A stretch of 49,686 bases of DNA, taken from assembly GCA_937906475.1 (NCBI GenBank), contig CALCZA010000006.1:1-49686 (forward strand), in the 5' to 3' direction. Within the stretch, counting starts at the first letter, position 1. Each line of letters starts with the position of its first letter. Of this stretch, positions 18,508 to 26,322 are shown piece after piece. The position numbers were made by a program, and so were the translations under genes. The notes under the pieces were generated by a model. The model was not told where the DNA came from. It ran no database searches and saw nothing but the letters and a program-made list of their open reading frames with translations. The DNA comes from an uncultured bacterium. Its GTDB lineage: Bacteria; Planctomycetota; UBA1135; UBA2386.

Positions 18508-19494
18508 CTACTTCATGGCCATGCCGGGCAGCGGTTCGCCATTGGTCGTCAGCACCTGGAAGTGGTGCACACGGTGCGGTCCGTCGTAGGACCACACGAC
18601 CTTCTTGTCGCGGTTGACCTCCATCAGTTTGGCACCGCTCTTCGCCGCGTATGCGGCAATCACTGTGTTGCCGTTGGGCAATCGCTGCACGCCGCACGCA
18701 TCGTGGATGATGCCGCCAACGTCGTCGTTGGTTATCGACCAAACGACATCGCCCTTCTTGTCGACCTCAATCACCTTGTTGCCGTGGGTGCAACCAATGA
18801 CGGTGTGGCCGTTGGCGAGACGAATCGCCGTGAACGGCCAGTTCTCCGCCTTGCGGCCCCCGAGGGAATCGCGGTCGGTGCGGATGACTTCGACGACCTT
18901 GCCATCCGGCTGGTAGCGCTTGACGGCATGCGCCAACAGGTGCGGCACCAGGTAATCACCGTTCGCCAGTTTGCGCGCCATGCGCGTCTGCATGTGGGCA
19001 TTGTCAGTGTCGGGCTGCAGCATGACCTCGACGGCCACATCGCCCTTGTTCGTAATCTCCCGCAACCGTGGCATGGCACCGAGTTCCGTCACGAGCGTAT
19101 TGCCGTTTGCCAAGCGCTGCACGGTGCCGAGTTCGCTATTGGGCTTCTGCAACTGGTAGCGCCACACCGGTTGCTTGTTGTCGCCAAACTCGACCGCCTC
19201 CCGCTGCCAGACGATCAGCACATGACCGTTCTGGAGCACCCAACCATCCCGCGCCCCCGCCTTTGGCGCCGACCACTGAGTCTCGCCATGCTCATCGATG
19301 ATCCCGGTGAAGCTCGGGCCAGCGACAAATAACGCGTGGCGAATCGGCCGGGGATCTTGGGCGCGATCATCGGCTCGATCGTGGCAATCGAGCGCAGTAT
19401 CGGCCACCGAGCCCATGCCAACGCCAACGAGCGCGACGAGTGGAGCCAGTGCCAACGGCAAAAGACGAAGCATCGGAGAGGAGTATCGCATCAT
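18508..19494 (-). CDS. exported beta-propeller protein (PQQ/arylsulfotransferase-like repeats)
   Basis: A 328-residue exported protein made of repeated propeller blades. The N-terminal hydrophobic stretch (about residues 9-30, MLRLLPLALAPLVALVGVG) is a signal peptide. The repeat hallmark (K/R)LxNGNxLV recurs: VLQNGHVLIVW, RLANGNTLVTE, KLANGDYLVPH, RLANGHTVIG and RLPNGNTVIAA, separated by about 45 residues and each followed by a D-K-G-x-V-W-type strand. This matches the PQQ-like or ASST-like propeller fold common in planctomycetes. No catalytic residues can be assigned. The ATG at 19494 or the third Met at 19473 may start it. It is convergent with the kinase and divergent from the dehydrogenase gene. 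Confidence 0.82.
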   Translation of the reverse strand: MMRYSSPMLRLLPLALAPLVALVGVGMGSVADTALDCHDRADDRAQDPRPIRHALFVAGPSFTGIIDEHGETQWSAPKAGARDGWVLQNGHVLIVWQREAVEFGDNKQPVWRYQLQKPNSELGTVQRLANGNTLVTELGAMPRLREITNKGDVAVEVMLQPDTDNAHMQTRMARKLANGDYLVPHLLAHAVKRYQPDGKVVEVIRTDRDSLGGRKAENWPFTAIRLANGHTVIGCTHGNKVIEVDKKGDVVWSITNDDVGGIIHDACGVQRLPNGNTVIAAYAAKSGAKLMEVNRDKKVVWSYDGPHRVHHFQVLTTNGEPLPGMAMK

Positions 19495-19584
19495 CGTTCG
19501 GGCAACGCTGGAAGTGAACCGGCAACCACGTCACCATGATTGCCTGACGCGTGCGAGCGTCACTTTGCAAAGATTACACCCACG

Positions 19585-20607
19585 ATGCCCGACCGCGAAA
19601 TACTGAACGTTGCCGAACTCTTCGGTGACGGCATCTCGTCCGAACTATCCGAAAGCGTGCACACGGTGGCCGAAGCGCTGCCGCTGAACGTTCAATTCCA
19701 CCCGGTCGACCTGACCCTGGAGTCACGGCGCAACAATGCTGACGCGTGCTACGACAACGCGGTCGCGGCAATCCAGAAGCACGCGCTGGCGATGAAGTAT
19801 CCGACAGTGACCGAGACCGAGAGCCCCAACAAGATACTCCGCGAACGCTGCAAGTTCTCGGTCATCCACCGCCCGGTCGCGAGCCTGCCAGGGGTTGAGA
19901 CGCGGCATCAAGGCAAGCTCGACCTGCATATCATCCGCATCGCGGTTGGTGGCACCTATGAGGATGCTGGTCGTCGCATCGGCGATGAAGTAGCCGTGTC
20001 GATTCGCGTTATTGAACGCCGCCCAGCACGCGAAGCGGCGCTCTACGCCTTCCGCCTTGGCCGCCGCCTCGGCTGTGATGTCGTCAGTTCAAGCAAGTAC
20101 ACGATCCAACGCGCGACGGACGGCTTCTTCGAAGAGATCGTTCGTGGCGTCAGCAAGGAGTTCGACGACGTCGCCCACCAGAGCGAACTGTTCGATGCCT
20201 TGCTCTACAAGATGCTGAAGAATGCGGAGAACTACCGCATCGTCGTCACCCCGAACGAATACGGCGACTTCCTGTCAGACATGGCGTGCGGCATGATTGG
20301 CAGCATTGGTCTCGGAGCGAGTGCAAACTACTCATTCGACGAGAAGGGCGATGTCGTACTCGCGATGTTCGACCCAGCCGGAGGCACTGCGCCAGACATC
20401 GCGCACCAGGGAATCTGCAACCCAGCGGCGGCGTTGCTCGCCTTCAGCATGCTGCTGACGCACGCTGGCTGCCGCGGCCTCGGCACCATGGTCGACGAAG
20501 CCGTGCGCGAGTGCATCGCGGCCGGAGACTCGACCGGCGACCTCGGCGGCAAGTTGAACACGGCCGAGTTCACGGCGGCGGTCATCAAGCGCATGGGCCC
20601 CAAGTAG
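19585..20607 (+). CDS. isocitrate/3-isopropylmalate dehydrogenase family protein, divergent
   Basis: A 340-residue member of the beta-decarboxylating dehydrogenase superfamily, which oxidises 2R-hydroxyacids such as isocitrate or isopropylmalate with NAD(P)+. Family features: ELFGDGIS near the N-terminus, SPNKILRERC...HRP, the active-site Lys of SSSKYTIQ (K171), metal-binding Asp residues around YGDFLSDMACGMIGSIGLGASANY, and the nucleotide-site region MFDPAGGTAPDIAHQGICNP. The usual REN(T/E)EG-x-Y segment is replaced by IRIAVGGTYEDAG, so substrate recognition is probably altered. ATG 19585 is chosen; a TTG at 19540 would add an unlikely 15 residues. No leucine-biosynthesis or TCA genes are adjacent. 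Confidence 0.82.
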   Translation: MPDREILNVAELFGDGISSELSESVHTVAEALPLNVQFHPVDLTLESRRNNADACYDNAVAAIQKHALAMKYPTVTETESPNKILRERCKFSVIHRPVASLPGVETRHQGKLDLHIIRIAVGGTYEDAGRRIGDEVAVSIRVIERRPAREAALYAFRLGRRLGCDVVSSSKYTIQRATDGFFEEIVRGVSKEFDDVAHQSELFDALLYKMLKNAENYRIVVTPNEYGDFLSDMACGMIGSIGLGASANYSFDEKGDVVLAMFDPAGGTAPDIAHQGICNPAAALLAFSMLLTHAGCRGLGTMVDEAVRECIAAGDSTGDLGGKLNTAEFTAAVIKRMGPK

Positions 20608-20646
20608 TCGAGCGCGAGCCTGGCAAAGGATCCGTGCTGATGGGAC

Positions 20647-21093
20647 CTAACCGCGCGGGCGGAACAGGCGATCGACGAACGCGCTGTCTTTGTGCTTGTC
20701 GGCAACCTTGTGCGCCCAGCGCATCGCTTCGGCCACGGGCACCAGCACCGCACCTTCGGGAACGGGCAACCAAACAGCCTGCTCTTCGTGCTGTGCAATC
20801 AGGGCATCGAACTCCGCCGTCGTCTCGGCGGCGGCTAGCGACTCAAGCAGACGCATGTCGACGAGCGCCGAGCCAACCGTTGCGTATTGCCTGCCGCGGC
20901 CGAGCAAATCGTCGGTGCTGACTTCAAACAGGTCGGCAAGCGCGACCAGATCCTCGCCAGTCGGAAAACGACTTCCGCTCTCCCACCGCGACACGGCCGA
21001 CTCATGGCAACCGAGTCGTTTAGCGACGTGATCTTGGGTTAGCCCACGGCGGGCGCGCAATTCACGGAGACGCGCAGCCAAGTGGTTGGCCAT
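20647..21093 (-). CDS. XRE-family helix-turn-helix regulator
   Basis: A 148-residue transcription regulator. The N-terminal helix-turn-helix is plain: LRELRARRGLTQDHVAKRLG, then CHESAVSRWESGSRFPTGEDLVALADLFEVSTDDLLGRG, typical of Cro/C1-type repressors. The C-terminal 80 residues are helical and of unknown role. ATG 21093 puts the HTH at the usual distance from the N-terminus; a GTG at 21207 would add 38 low-complexity residues. It is divergent from the small sigma-like gene at 21367, and the space between contains direct repeats and palindromes that are candidate operators for this protein. Regulation of itself and the neighbour is inferred. Confidence 0.85.
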   Translation of the reverse strand: MANHLAARLRELRARRGLTQDHVAKRLGCHESAVSRWESGSRFPTGEDLVALADLFEVSTDDLLGRGRQYATVGSALVDMRLLESLAAAETTAEFDALIAQHEEQAVWLPVPEGAVLVPVAEAMRWAHKVADKHKDSAFVDRLFRPRG

Positions 21094-21260
21094 TGGGCGA
21101 GGCGCGTCAGCAGGACGCGAAGATGGTTGCTCAGGTGTTTCCGTCACGTGGTATGTGGCAGTTGGTGTTGCCGACCGCTCTACACGTTGATTGTGGCAAG
21201 TGACCACGAGGAACGAAAGTATGGCAAAACGCCCGGGCGAAAGAGCAAGCTCTCGGACTC

Positions 21261-21348
21261 ATTGGCATGATGCATGATCATCAAGCAACTTGACATATTG
21301 GCACGTAATAGTTCCGATTGGCATTCCACTGACACTGTCAGTTGCAAC
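21261..21348. promoter_or_regulatory. intergenic control region with ATTGGCA repeats and a perfect palindrome
   Basis: Between the divergent XRE and sigma-like genes lie three direct copies of ATTGGCA (21261-21267, 21297-21303, 21317-21323), a consensus TTGACA (21290-21295), the perfect 13-base palindrome CTGACACTGTCAG (21329-21341), and the palindrome GTTGCAAC (21341-21348). The TTGACA has only a weak -10 candidate (TCCGAT, 21313-21318) at 17-base spacing. Together they look like a promoter with operator sites, probably for the XRE protein. Confidence 0.5.
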
Positions 21349-21366
21349 TTAGCCCGAGAAATCATC

Positions 21367-21882
21367 ATGCTTTCAGACCCATATTCGCTCCTGCCCACCG
21401 CCTACCGAGCCGCCGTCGAGGTGGTAAAGAGTCCAATCATGGCTGAGGAAGCATCCGAGAGGGCTATCTACCAGCTCACGCTTGCCATTCTGGAAGGTTC
21501 TCCGCCACAAAGTCCGAAGGCATGGCTAAGAGTCGTGGCGCGCCGGTCAGCGTGCGCTCTACTGCGCTCGGAGTGGGCGCGAACGAGGTCAATGGACCTA
21601 TCCGACGTGGCGGAGAAGCAGCCCGCCTACGCAGCACCGGCCAGCCAGAGTTCGTGGATTCGCGAATGCCTGCAGACAGCGCTGACGCCTCGCCAACGCG
21701 ACGCACTCGATGCGGCGATGACGTGCAACACGATACGCGCCGCGGCCCGCACTTGCGGTATGGAGCCGCGTGACTTCCGCCGCTCGCTCGGCTCGATCTC
21801 GCGACGCGCCAAGGCGCTGCTCGACGATCCGACGATGACCGAGCAGCCGTTGCCGGGCTGCGAGCCAGGCATGGCGGTCTGA
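21367..21882 (+). CDS. small sigma70-like (ECF-type) protein
   Basis: A 171-residue helical protein resembling an ECF sigma factor. The N-terminal part (AEEASERAIYQLTLAILEG, then SPKAWLRVVARRSACALLRS) fits sigma region 2, including the usual WL...ARR...LR pattern. The C-terminal part (LTPRQRDALDAAMTCNTIRAAARTCG) fits the region 4 helix-turn-helix, followed by RRSLGSISRRAKALL. Similarity is moderate and the region 2 acidic DNA-melting motif is not obvious, so it may be a degenerate relative or a DNA-binding protein. ATG 21367 is chosen over an upstream frame extension that overlaps the regulatory repeats. The control region just upstream suggests XRE regulation. Confidence 0.6.
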   Translation: MLSDPYSLLPTAYRAAVEVVKSPIMAEEASERAIYQLTLAILEGSPPQSPKAWLRVVARRSACALLRSEWARTRSMDLSDVAEKQPAYAAPASQSSWIRECLQTALTPRQRDALDAAMTCNTIRAAARTCGMEPRDFRRSLGSISRRAKALLDDPTMTEQPLPGCEPGMAV

Positions 21883-22008
21883 ACTAGCACCAAAGCGACG
21901 CAGTCGCACCCGGGTCAGCTGCAGGTATTGGCATCGGTCATCACCTTGGGACGCAATGCACACGCGCTCGTACTGGCGCCTCGCGACCAGAACCTGGATC
22001 CTACGGGC

Positions 22009-22854
22009 ATGTCGCGCATCGCCGTCGTCGTCCCCCTCACCCTTCTCCTGCAACTAGCGTCAGGCCAGGAGAAGAATCCTGGCTACACCGACACGCCGGT
22101 ACTACCCGACGGCTTCCGCGTGCATGACGCGCATCGCCCACGGCCCGCCGCCGTCGATCCGGGGCCGGCCGCCAAGACGCCGAGCACGCCACCGAAGGAC
22201 GCGACGGTGTTGTTCGACGGCCGAAACCTCGACGCGTGGCAAGGCCGTAAGGGCAAGGCTGCTTGGCGACTCGTCGACGGCGCCATGGAAGTCAACTCGA
22301 CCGGTGACATCCGCACCAAGCAGGAGTTCGGCGACTGCCAGTTGCACATCGAATGGATGGCACCACCACCAAAGGGCCACTCACAAAGCCGCGGCAACAG
22401 CGGCGTGTTCTTCTTTGGTCGCTACGAGGTGCAGATACTCGACTCGTTTGAGAACCCAACCTACGCCGATGGCCAGGCCGCATCGCTCTACGGTCAGAAG
22501 CCGCCACTGGTCAACGCAACGCGTCCGCCAGGCCAATGGAACATCTACGACATCGCGTTCATCGCGCCTCGCTTTCAGAAGGACGGCTCGGTCAAGTCGC
22601 CGGCGCGCTTGACCATCGTGCACAACGGCATCGTCGTGCAACTCGATGAAGCGCTGCTCGGTCCGACCGCGCACCGTTCGCTACCGAAGTACACACCGCA
22701 CGGTCCGGCCGGTCCCATCAAGCTGCAAGACCATGGCAACCCGATGCGCTTCCGCAATATTTGGGTGCGGCCGATCAACCTCGAGCGGCCCAAGGCAAAG
22801 GGCCAGAACGGAGATCCATTGGCGCCCCGCGAACGGCGGAATCAGCCTAAGTAG
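22009..22854 (+). CDS. exported DUF1080 (3-keto-disaccharide hydrolase-like) protein
   Basis: A 281-residue exported protein. A short signal peptide (MSRIAVVVPLTLLLQLASGQ) is followed by a proline-rich linker and one DUF1080 concanavalin-like domain from about residue 65: ATVLFDGRNLDAWQ, then WRLVDGAMEV, QEFGDCQLHIEWMAP, SRGNSGVFFFGRYEVQILDSF, QWNIYDIAFIAPRF, and IKLQDHGNPMRFRNIWVRP. These are the defining strands of the family, which in planctomycetes and relatives acts on sugars; members described as 3-keto-disaccharide hydrolases are the nearest known activity. The polysaccharide-related neighbours fit this role. Specific substrate cannot be read from sequence. Confidence 0.9.
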   Translation: MSRIAVVVPLTLLLQLASGQEKNPGYTDTPVLPDGFRVHDAHRPRPAAVDPGPAAKTPSTPPKDATVLFDGRNLDAWQGRKGKAAWRLVDGAMEVNSTGDIRTKQEFGDCQLHIEWMAPPPKGHSQSRGNSGVFFFGRYEVQILDSFENPTYADGQAASLYGQKPPLVNATRPPGQWNIYDIAFIAPRFQKDGSVKSPARLTIVHNGIVVQLDEALLGPTAHRSLPKYTPHGPAGPIKLQDHGNPMRFRNIWVRPINLERPKAKGQNGDPLAPRERRNQPK

Positions 22855-22897
22855 CGCCACTGCGACTACTGACGGGTCGCGGCGAAGGCCGAACCAA

Positions 22898-23575
22898 TCA
22901 GACCGGCAACTCAACGCGGCCGCGGACTAACCACGCACGAACCCGTAACAACTCTTCGTAATCTGGTCGGTGAATATGCATCGGGATGCGCTGCAATGCG
23001 GCCGCATCGCGGGCAAACACAGGTATCGGATCGGCCTCAAACAGATCGCTGAAGACGCGCACAGGCACCCCGGAGAAGATGCGTTCGAACGGCCCAAACT
23101 GCTGCTCACAATCGGCGACGCGCTCGTTGGTCTCGCCGAGCAGGCGGCGCCAGTTCTGCAACCTGAGCCGCGAACCGTAGCGCGACTTGCCGCGCGTCTT
23201 CAGATGTGTGCCCTGGGCCTTACCGCTACCACGCACGACATACTTGCGCACCGCCTTGTGCTGCACGAGCTCGCGACCCTGCCAACAACCGAACGCCATC
23301 GCCCCGGCCCGCAACAGCAACACCAACTGACACTCACCCCGTTCTGATGGGTCGCTCGGCAACCGCTCGAAATAATCACCGATCTGTTCGCCAGACTGCG
23401 CCCGCGGCCCAGCCAACGGCAACCGCAGCCGACCCGTGCCATCCTTGGCGGCAAACTGCTGCCCCAATTCGTCGGCGCGAGACTCGGGCCAGCGCTGCCA
23501 AAACCCCTCCACCTGCTCGCCAAGATCGTCAAGGCCGAAACTGATCGAACGGAAGCTGGCTGGGTCGGGCGCCAT
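22898..23575 (-). CDS. bacterial Vms1/ANKZF1-like release factor homologue (VLRF1)
   Basis: A 225-residue protein whose centre matches the eRF1-related domain of Vms1/ANKZF1: HKAVRKYVVRGSGKAQGTHL, followed by a Lys/Arg-rich run, SRLRLQNWRRLLGETNERV and FSGVPVRVFSDLF. In Vms1 the corresponding loop holds a Gln needed to cut peptidyl-tRNA on stalled 60S subunits; here Q121 occupies that position. The preceding strand LVLLLRAGAMAFGCW fits the family core. Bacterial VLRF1 proteins are known from comparative genomics, but their role is not established; peptidyl-tRNA release during ribosome rescue is the likely one. It diverges from fprA. Residues 20-80 are not recognised. Assignment rests on motif recall, not a search. 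Confidence 0.65.
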   Translation of the reverse strand: MAPDPASFRSISFGLDDLGEQVEGFWQRWPESRADELGQQFAAKDGTGRLRLPLAGPRAQSGEQIGDYFERLPSDPSERGECQLVLLLRAGAMAFGCWQGRELVQHKAVRKYVVRGSGKAQGTHLKTRGKSRYGSRLRLQNWRRLLGETNERVADCEQQFGPFERIFSGVPVRVFSDLFEADPIPVFARDAAALQRIPMHIHRPDYEELLRVRAWLVRGRVELPV

Positions 23576-23625
23576 GACAGCAACTTAACCTCTCTGAAGA
23601 AAAAGTGATTCGCCGCTTCACTCGC

Positions 23626-23631
23626 TATGAT
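23626..23631 (+). promoter_or_regulatory. -10 box of the fprA-methyltransferase operon
   Basis: TATGAT ends 8 bases before the ATG at 23640, predicting a leader of about 2 bases. No strong -35 is visible. It lies in the 64-base space divergent from the VLRF1 gene. Confidence 0.4.
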
Positions 23632-23639
23632 CCGCGGCC

Positions 23640-25034
23640 ATGACTGATGCCAACAGTACCTGGCGCGTCGCGATCGTGGGATCTGGCCCCGCGGCGTTCT
23701 ACACCGCCGAAGCGCTCTTCAAATCAGGCGTGGATGGAGTCACCGTCGATCTCTTCGACCGCCTACCTGTGCCCTTCGGCCTGGTGAGAGGTGGCGTCGC
23801 ACCCGACCACCAGAAGATCAAGGGCGTCGTCAAGGTCTACGACAAGATCGCGGCCAACAAGGGATTCCGATTCTTCGGCAACGTGTGTCTCGGCCGCGAC
23901 ATCCAAGTCGAGGACCTGAACGCGCACTACCACCAGGTTGTCTACGCGTTCGGTTGCGAAAGCGATTCGAAGCTCAACGTCGAAGGCGAAGACCTCGCCG
24001 GCGTCTACGCGGCGACCGACTTTGTTGGTTGGTACAACGGCCACCCCGACCATCGCCACCATCAGTTCGACCTGCACAACGCCAAGCGCGTCGCATTGGT
24101 CGGCAACGGTAACGTCGCCATGGATGTCGCCCGCATCTTGCTCGCATCACCTGACGAACTGGCCAAGACCGACATCGCCGAGCACTCGCTGGAGACGTTG
24201 CGCAAGAGCACCGTCGAAGAGGTTGTGCTGCTCGGCCGCCGTGGACCGGCGCAGGCTGCGTTCTCGCCGAAGGAGATCGCCGAGATCGCTGCGCTGCCCA
24301 ACGCCGATGTCGTAATCACCAAGAAAGACGCCGCGATCGACGAGTTGAGTGCGGCTTGGCTGGCGAAGGACGGAGCCCGGAGCAACCAGCGCAACGCCGA
24401 TTTTTGCACCAAGCAAGCAGAGCTTGGCGAAGGTGAGCACCCGAAAAAACTGCGGTGCCGCTTCTTGGTTTCGCCAACGGCATTGCACGGGCAGGACGGC
24501 AAGTTGACTTCCGTTTCGATCGACCACATGCAGTTGCAAGCAGACGACAGTGGCACGCCTCGGCCGCGGCCAACCGGCGAAAGTGAACAAGTACCGATCG
24601 ACTTGCTGTTCAAGGCGATCGGCTACCGCGGCGAACCGGTGCCAGGCGTTCCGTTCGAAGATCGCAAGGGCATCGTCCCCAACGAAGCCGGCCGCGTGGT
24701 CGAGAAACTCGGCGGCGACGTGCGGGTCGGCCACTACGCCGCTGGTTGGTGCAAACGCGGCCCGACTGGCCTGATCGGCACCAACAGCCTCGACGCCAAG
24801 GACACGGTCGCCGGCATGCTGGCCGACTACGAGGCGCAAAATCTAATTTCCCCCAGCAAAGATGACATTGCCCCATTGCTCGCAGAACGGGCGATTGACG
24901 CCGTTACATGGGCCGATTGGCAACGGCTTGACGCATGGGAGCGAAAAGAAGGTGAGAGTCGCGGCAAGTTGCGCCACAAACTGACCAGCATCGAAGAACT
25001 GATGACAGTGATCGCCGAACTCCGCAACAAGTGA
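23640..25034 (+). CDS. fprA: ferredoxin/adrenodoxin-type NADP+ reductase
   Basis: A 464-residue flavoprotein of the adrenodoxin reductase/FprA family, which passes electrons between NADPH and ferredoxin through FAD. Visible motifs: FAD site VAIVGSGPAAFYTAEAL, the family signature PVPFGLVRGGVAPDHQKIKGV, the NADP site VALVGNGNVAMDVARIL, RRGPAQAAFSPKE, and the C-terminal YAAGWCKRGPTGLIGTNSLDAKDTV. Length is typical (about 450-470). Its stop overlaps the next gene by 4 bases (GTGA), so the reductase and an RNA methyltransferase are translationally coupled, an odd pairing. No ferredoxin gene is in the window. Confidence 0.94.
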   Translation: MTDANSTWRVAIVGSGPAAFYTAEALFKSGVDGVTVDLFDRLPVPFGLVRGGVAPDHQKIKGVVKVYDKIAANKGFRFFGNVCLGRDIQVEDLNAHYHQVVYAFGCESDSKLNVEGEDLAGVYAATDFVGWYNGHPDHRHHQFDLHNAKRVALVGNGNVAMDVARILLASPDELAKTDIAEHSLETLRKSTVEEVVLLGRRGPAQAAFSPKEIAEIAALPNADVVITKKDAAIDELSAAWLAKDGARSNQRNADFCTKQAELGEGEHPKKLRCRFLVSPTALHGQDGKLTSVSIDHMQLQADDSGTPRPRPTGESEQVPIDLLFKAIGYRGEPVPGVPFEDRKGIVPNEAGRVVEKLGGDVRVGHYAAGWCKRGPTGLIGTNSLDAKDTVAGMLADYEAQNLISPSKDDIAPLLAERAIDAVTWADWQRLDAWERKEGESRGKLRHKLTSIEELMTVIAELRNK

Positions 25035-26197
25035 CAGACACGCTAGCCCTATTCGCCTCCTGCCAGCCAGGCCTCGAACCGTTCCTCATCGAAGAACTCT
25101 CGCGCCAGTACGTCAGCGCCGAGGCAGTGCCGGGAGGCGCGACCTTCACGGGCAATATGCAAACCGTGATGCGCGCCTGCTTGTGGCTTGGCACTGCCAG
25201 CCACGTGCGCATTCGCCTAGCACAGTTCCGCTGCCGGGCGCTTGGCGAACTGCAACGCAAGGCCGCTGAGATGCCTTGGAAAGACTGGCTTAGTAGTCGC
25301 GTGCCCGTCGCGCTGACATCGCGCTCGCGCCGTTCGCGCGTCTACCACACTGGCGGCATCTCCGAACGTATCTACAACGCGATCGGCGGCTCGCTTGGCC
25401 GGCCACCCACGCTGGCTCGCGACGAAGACGAGACCGTTGCCGGTGTCGCCGCGCGCTTCGATGAGGACGTCTGCACGATCTCGCTCGACGCGACCACCAC
25501 ACCGCTGCACCGCCGTGGCTACCGACTCGACGGCCGCAAGGCGCCGCTGCGCGAAGACATTGCACACGCATTGGTGCTGGCCAGCAACTGGTCACCCGAC
25601 ACCGCGATGCTCGATCCGTTCTGTGGCTCTGGCACTATCGCGATCGAAGCTGCCGGACTAGCGATGGGACTCGCCCCCGGTCGCTTGCGTCCGCCGGCAA
25701 TGCAACAAACCGCGCGCTTCGATATTGATGCGTGGCAAGAAGTGCTCGAAGAAGGCGCGCGCCGCGATCCGATGGCGCCAATTGCCGCCAGTGACCGCGA
25801 CCAAGGCGCCGTCGAAGCGACCCGCCAAAACGCGGAACGCGCCGGCGTGGAACAAGCCATCCAATGCGATGCACACGCACTCGCCGCGCAACCATGGCTC
25901 GAAGGCCGCGATGCGCCAGCGATCGGCACGCTGATCACCAACCCGCCCTACGGCGTGCGCATCCAGAACGGCAGCAACCTACTGCCGCTCTATCAAACGA
26001 TCGGCCACCGTCTCAAGTCGCTCGGCGAAGGCTGGAATGCCATGATCCTGGCGCACGACATGCGGCTAGCGCGCCGCACTGGGCTACCGCTGGCCCCGGC
26101 GTTCACGACCAAGCACGGCGGCCTGTCGGTCACAGCCATGGGCTCGGCGACCAACGAAACGAGCCCGACCGAAAAGCCCGAGCAGGCTGAGAAGTAA
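25031..26197 (+). CDS. RNA guanine-N2 methyltransferase, THUMP/RlmL type
   Basis: A 388-residue SAM-dependent RNA methyltransferase. The N-terminal 150 residues (FASCQPGLEPFLIEELSRQY...) form the ferredoxin-like/THUMP region seen in RlmL, YpsC and Trm14-type enzymes. The Rossmann domain has DPFCGSGTIAIEAA (from about residue 195), ASDRDQGAVEATRQNAERAGV and the catalytic N-P-P-Y motif in TNPPYGVRI (about 304), which marks N2-guanine or exocyclic amine methylation. It likely modifies 23S rRNA or tRNA. It starts with GTG overlapping the fprA stop. The final 15 residues (ETSPTEKPEQAEK) are a disordered tail. Exact RNA target is unknown. Confidence 0.9.
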   Translation: MTDTLALFASCQPGLEPFLIEELSRQYVSAEAVPGGATFTGNMQTVMRACLWLGTASHVRIRLAQFRCRALGELQRKAAEMPWKDWLSSRVPVALTSRSRRSRVYHTGGISERIYNAIGGSLGRPPTLARDEDETVAGVAARFDEDVCTISLDATTTPLHRRGYRLDGRKAPLREDIAHALVLASNWSPDTAMLDPFCGSGTIAIEAAGLAMGLAPGRLRPPAMQQTARFDIDAWQEVLEEGARRDPMAPIAASDRDQGAVEATRQNAERAGVEQAIQCDAHALAAQPWLEGRDAPAIGTLITNPPYGVRIQNGSNLLPLYQTIGHRLKSLGEGWNAMILAHDMRLARRTGLPLAPAFTTKHGGLSVTAMGSATNETSPTEKPEQAEK

Positions 26198-26307
26198 CCG
26201 CTGACGCGTAGGACGCCGTGGCTCGCCCCGGCCAGGGATCGCTTCGGGTCAACGGCCAGGAGTAACGTGTTCGGGCAGCGAATAATGGTGGTTTGCAGCT
26301 TGTCGCT

Positions 26308-26313
26308 TACACT
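26308..26313 (+). promoter_or_regulatory. -10-like box upstream of the PVC heme protein gene
   Basis: TACACT ends 9 bases before the ATG at 26323, predicting a near-leaderless transcript. No -35 is recognised. Confidence 0.3.
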
Positions 26314-26322
26314 CCATCACCA

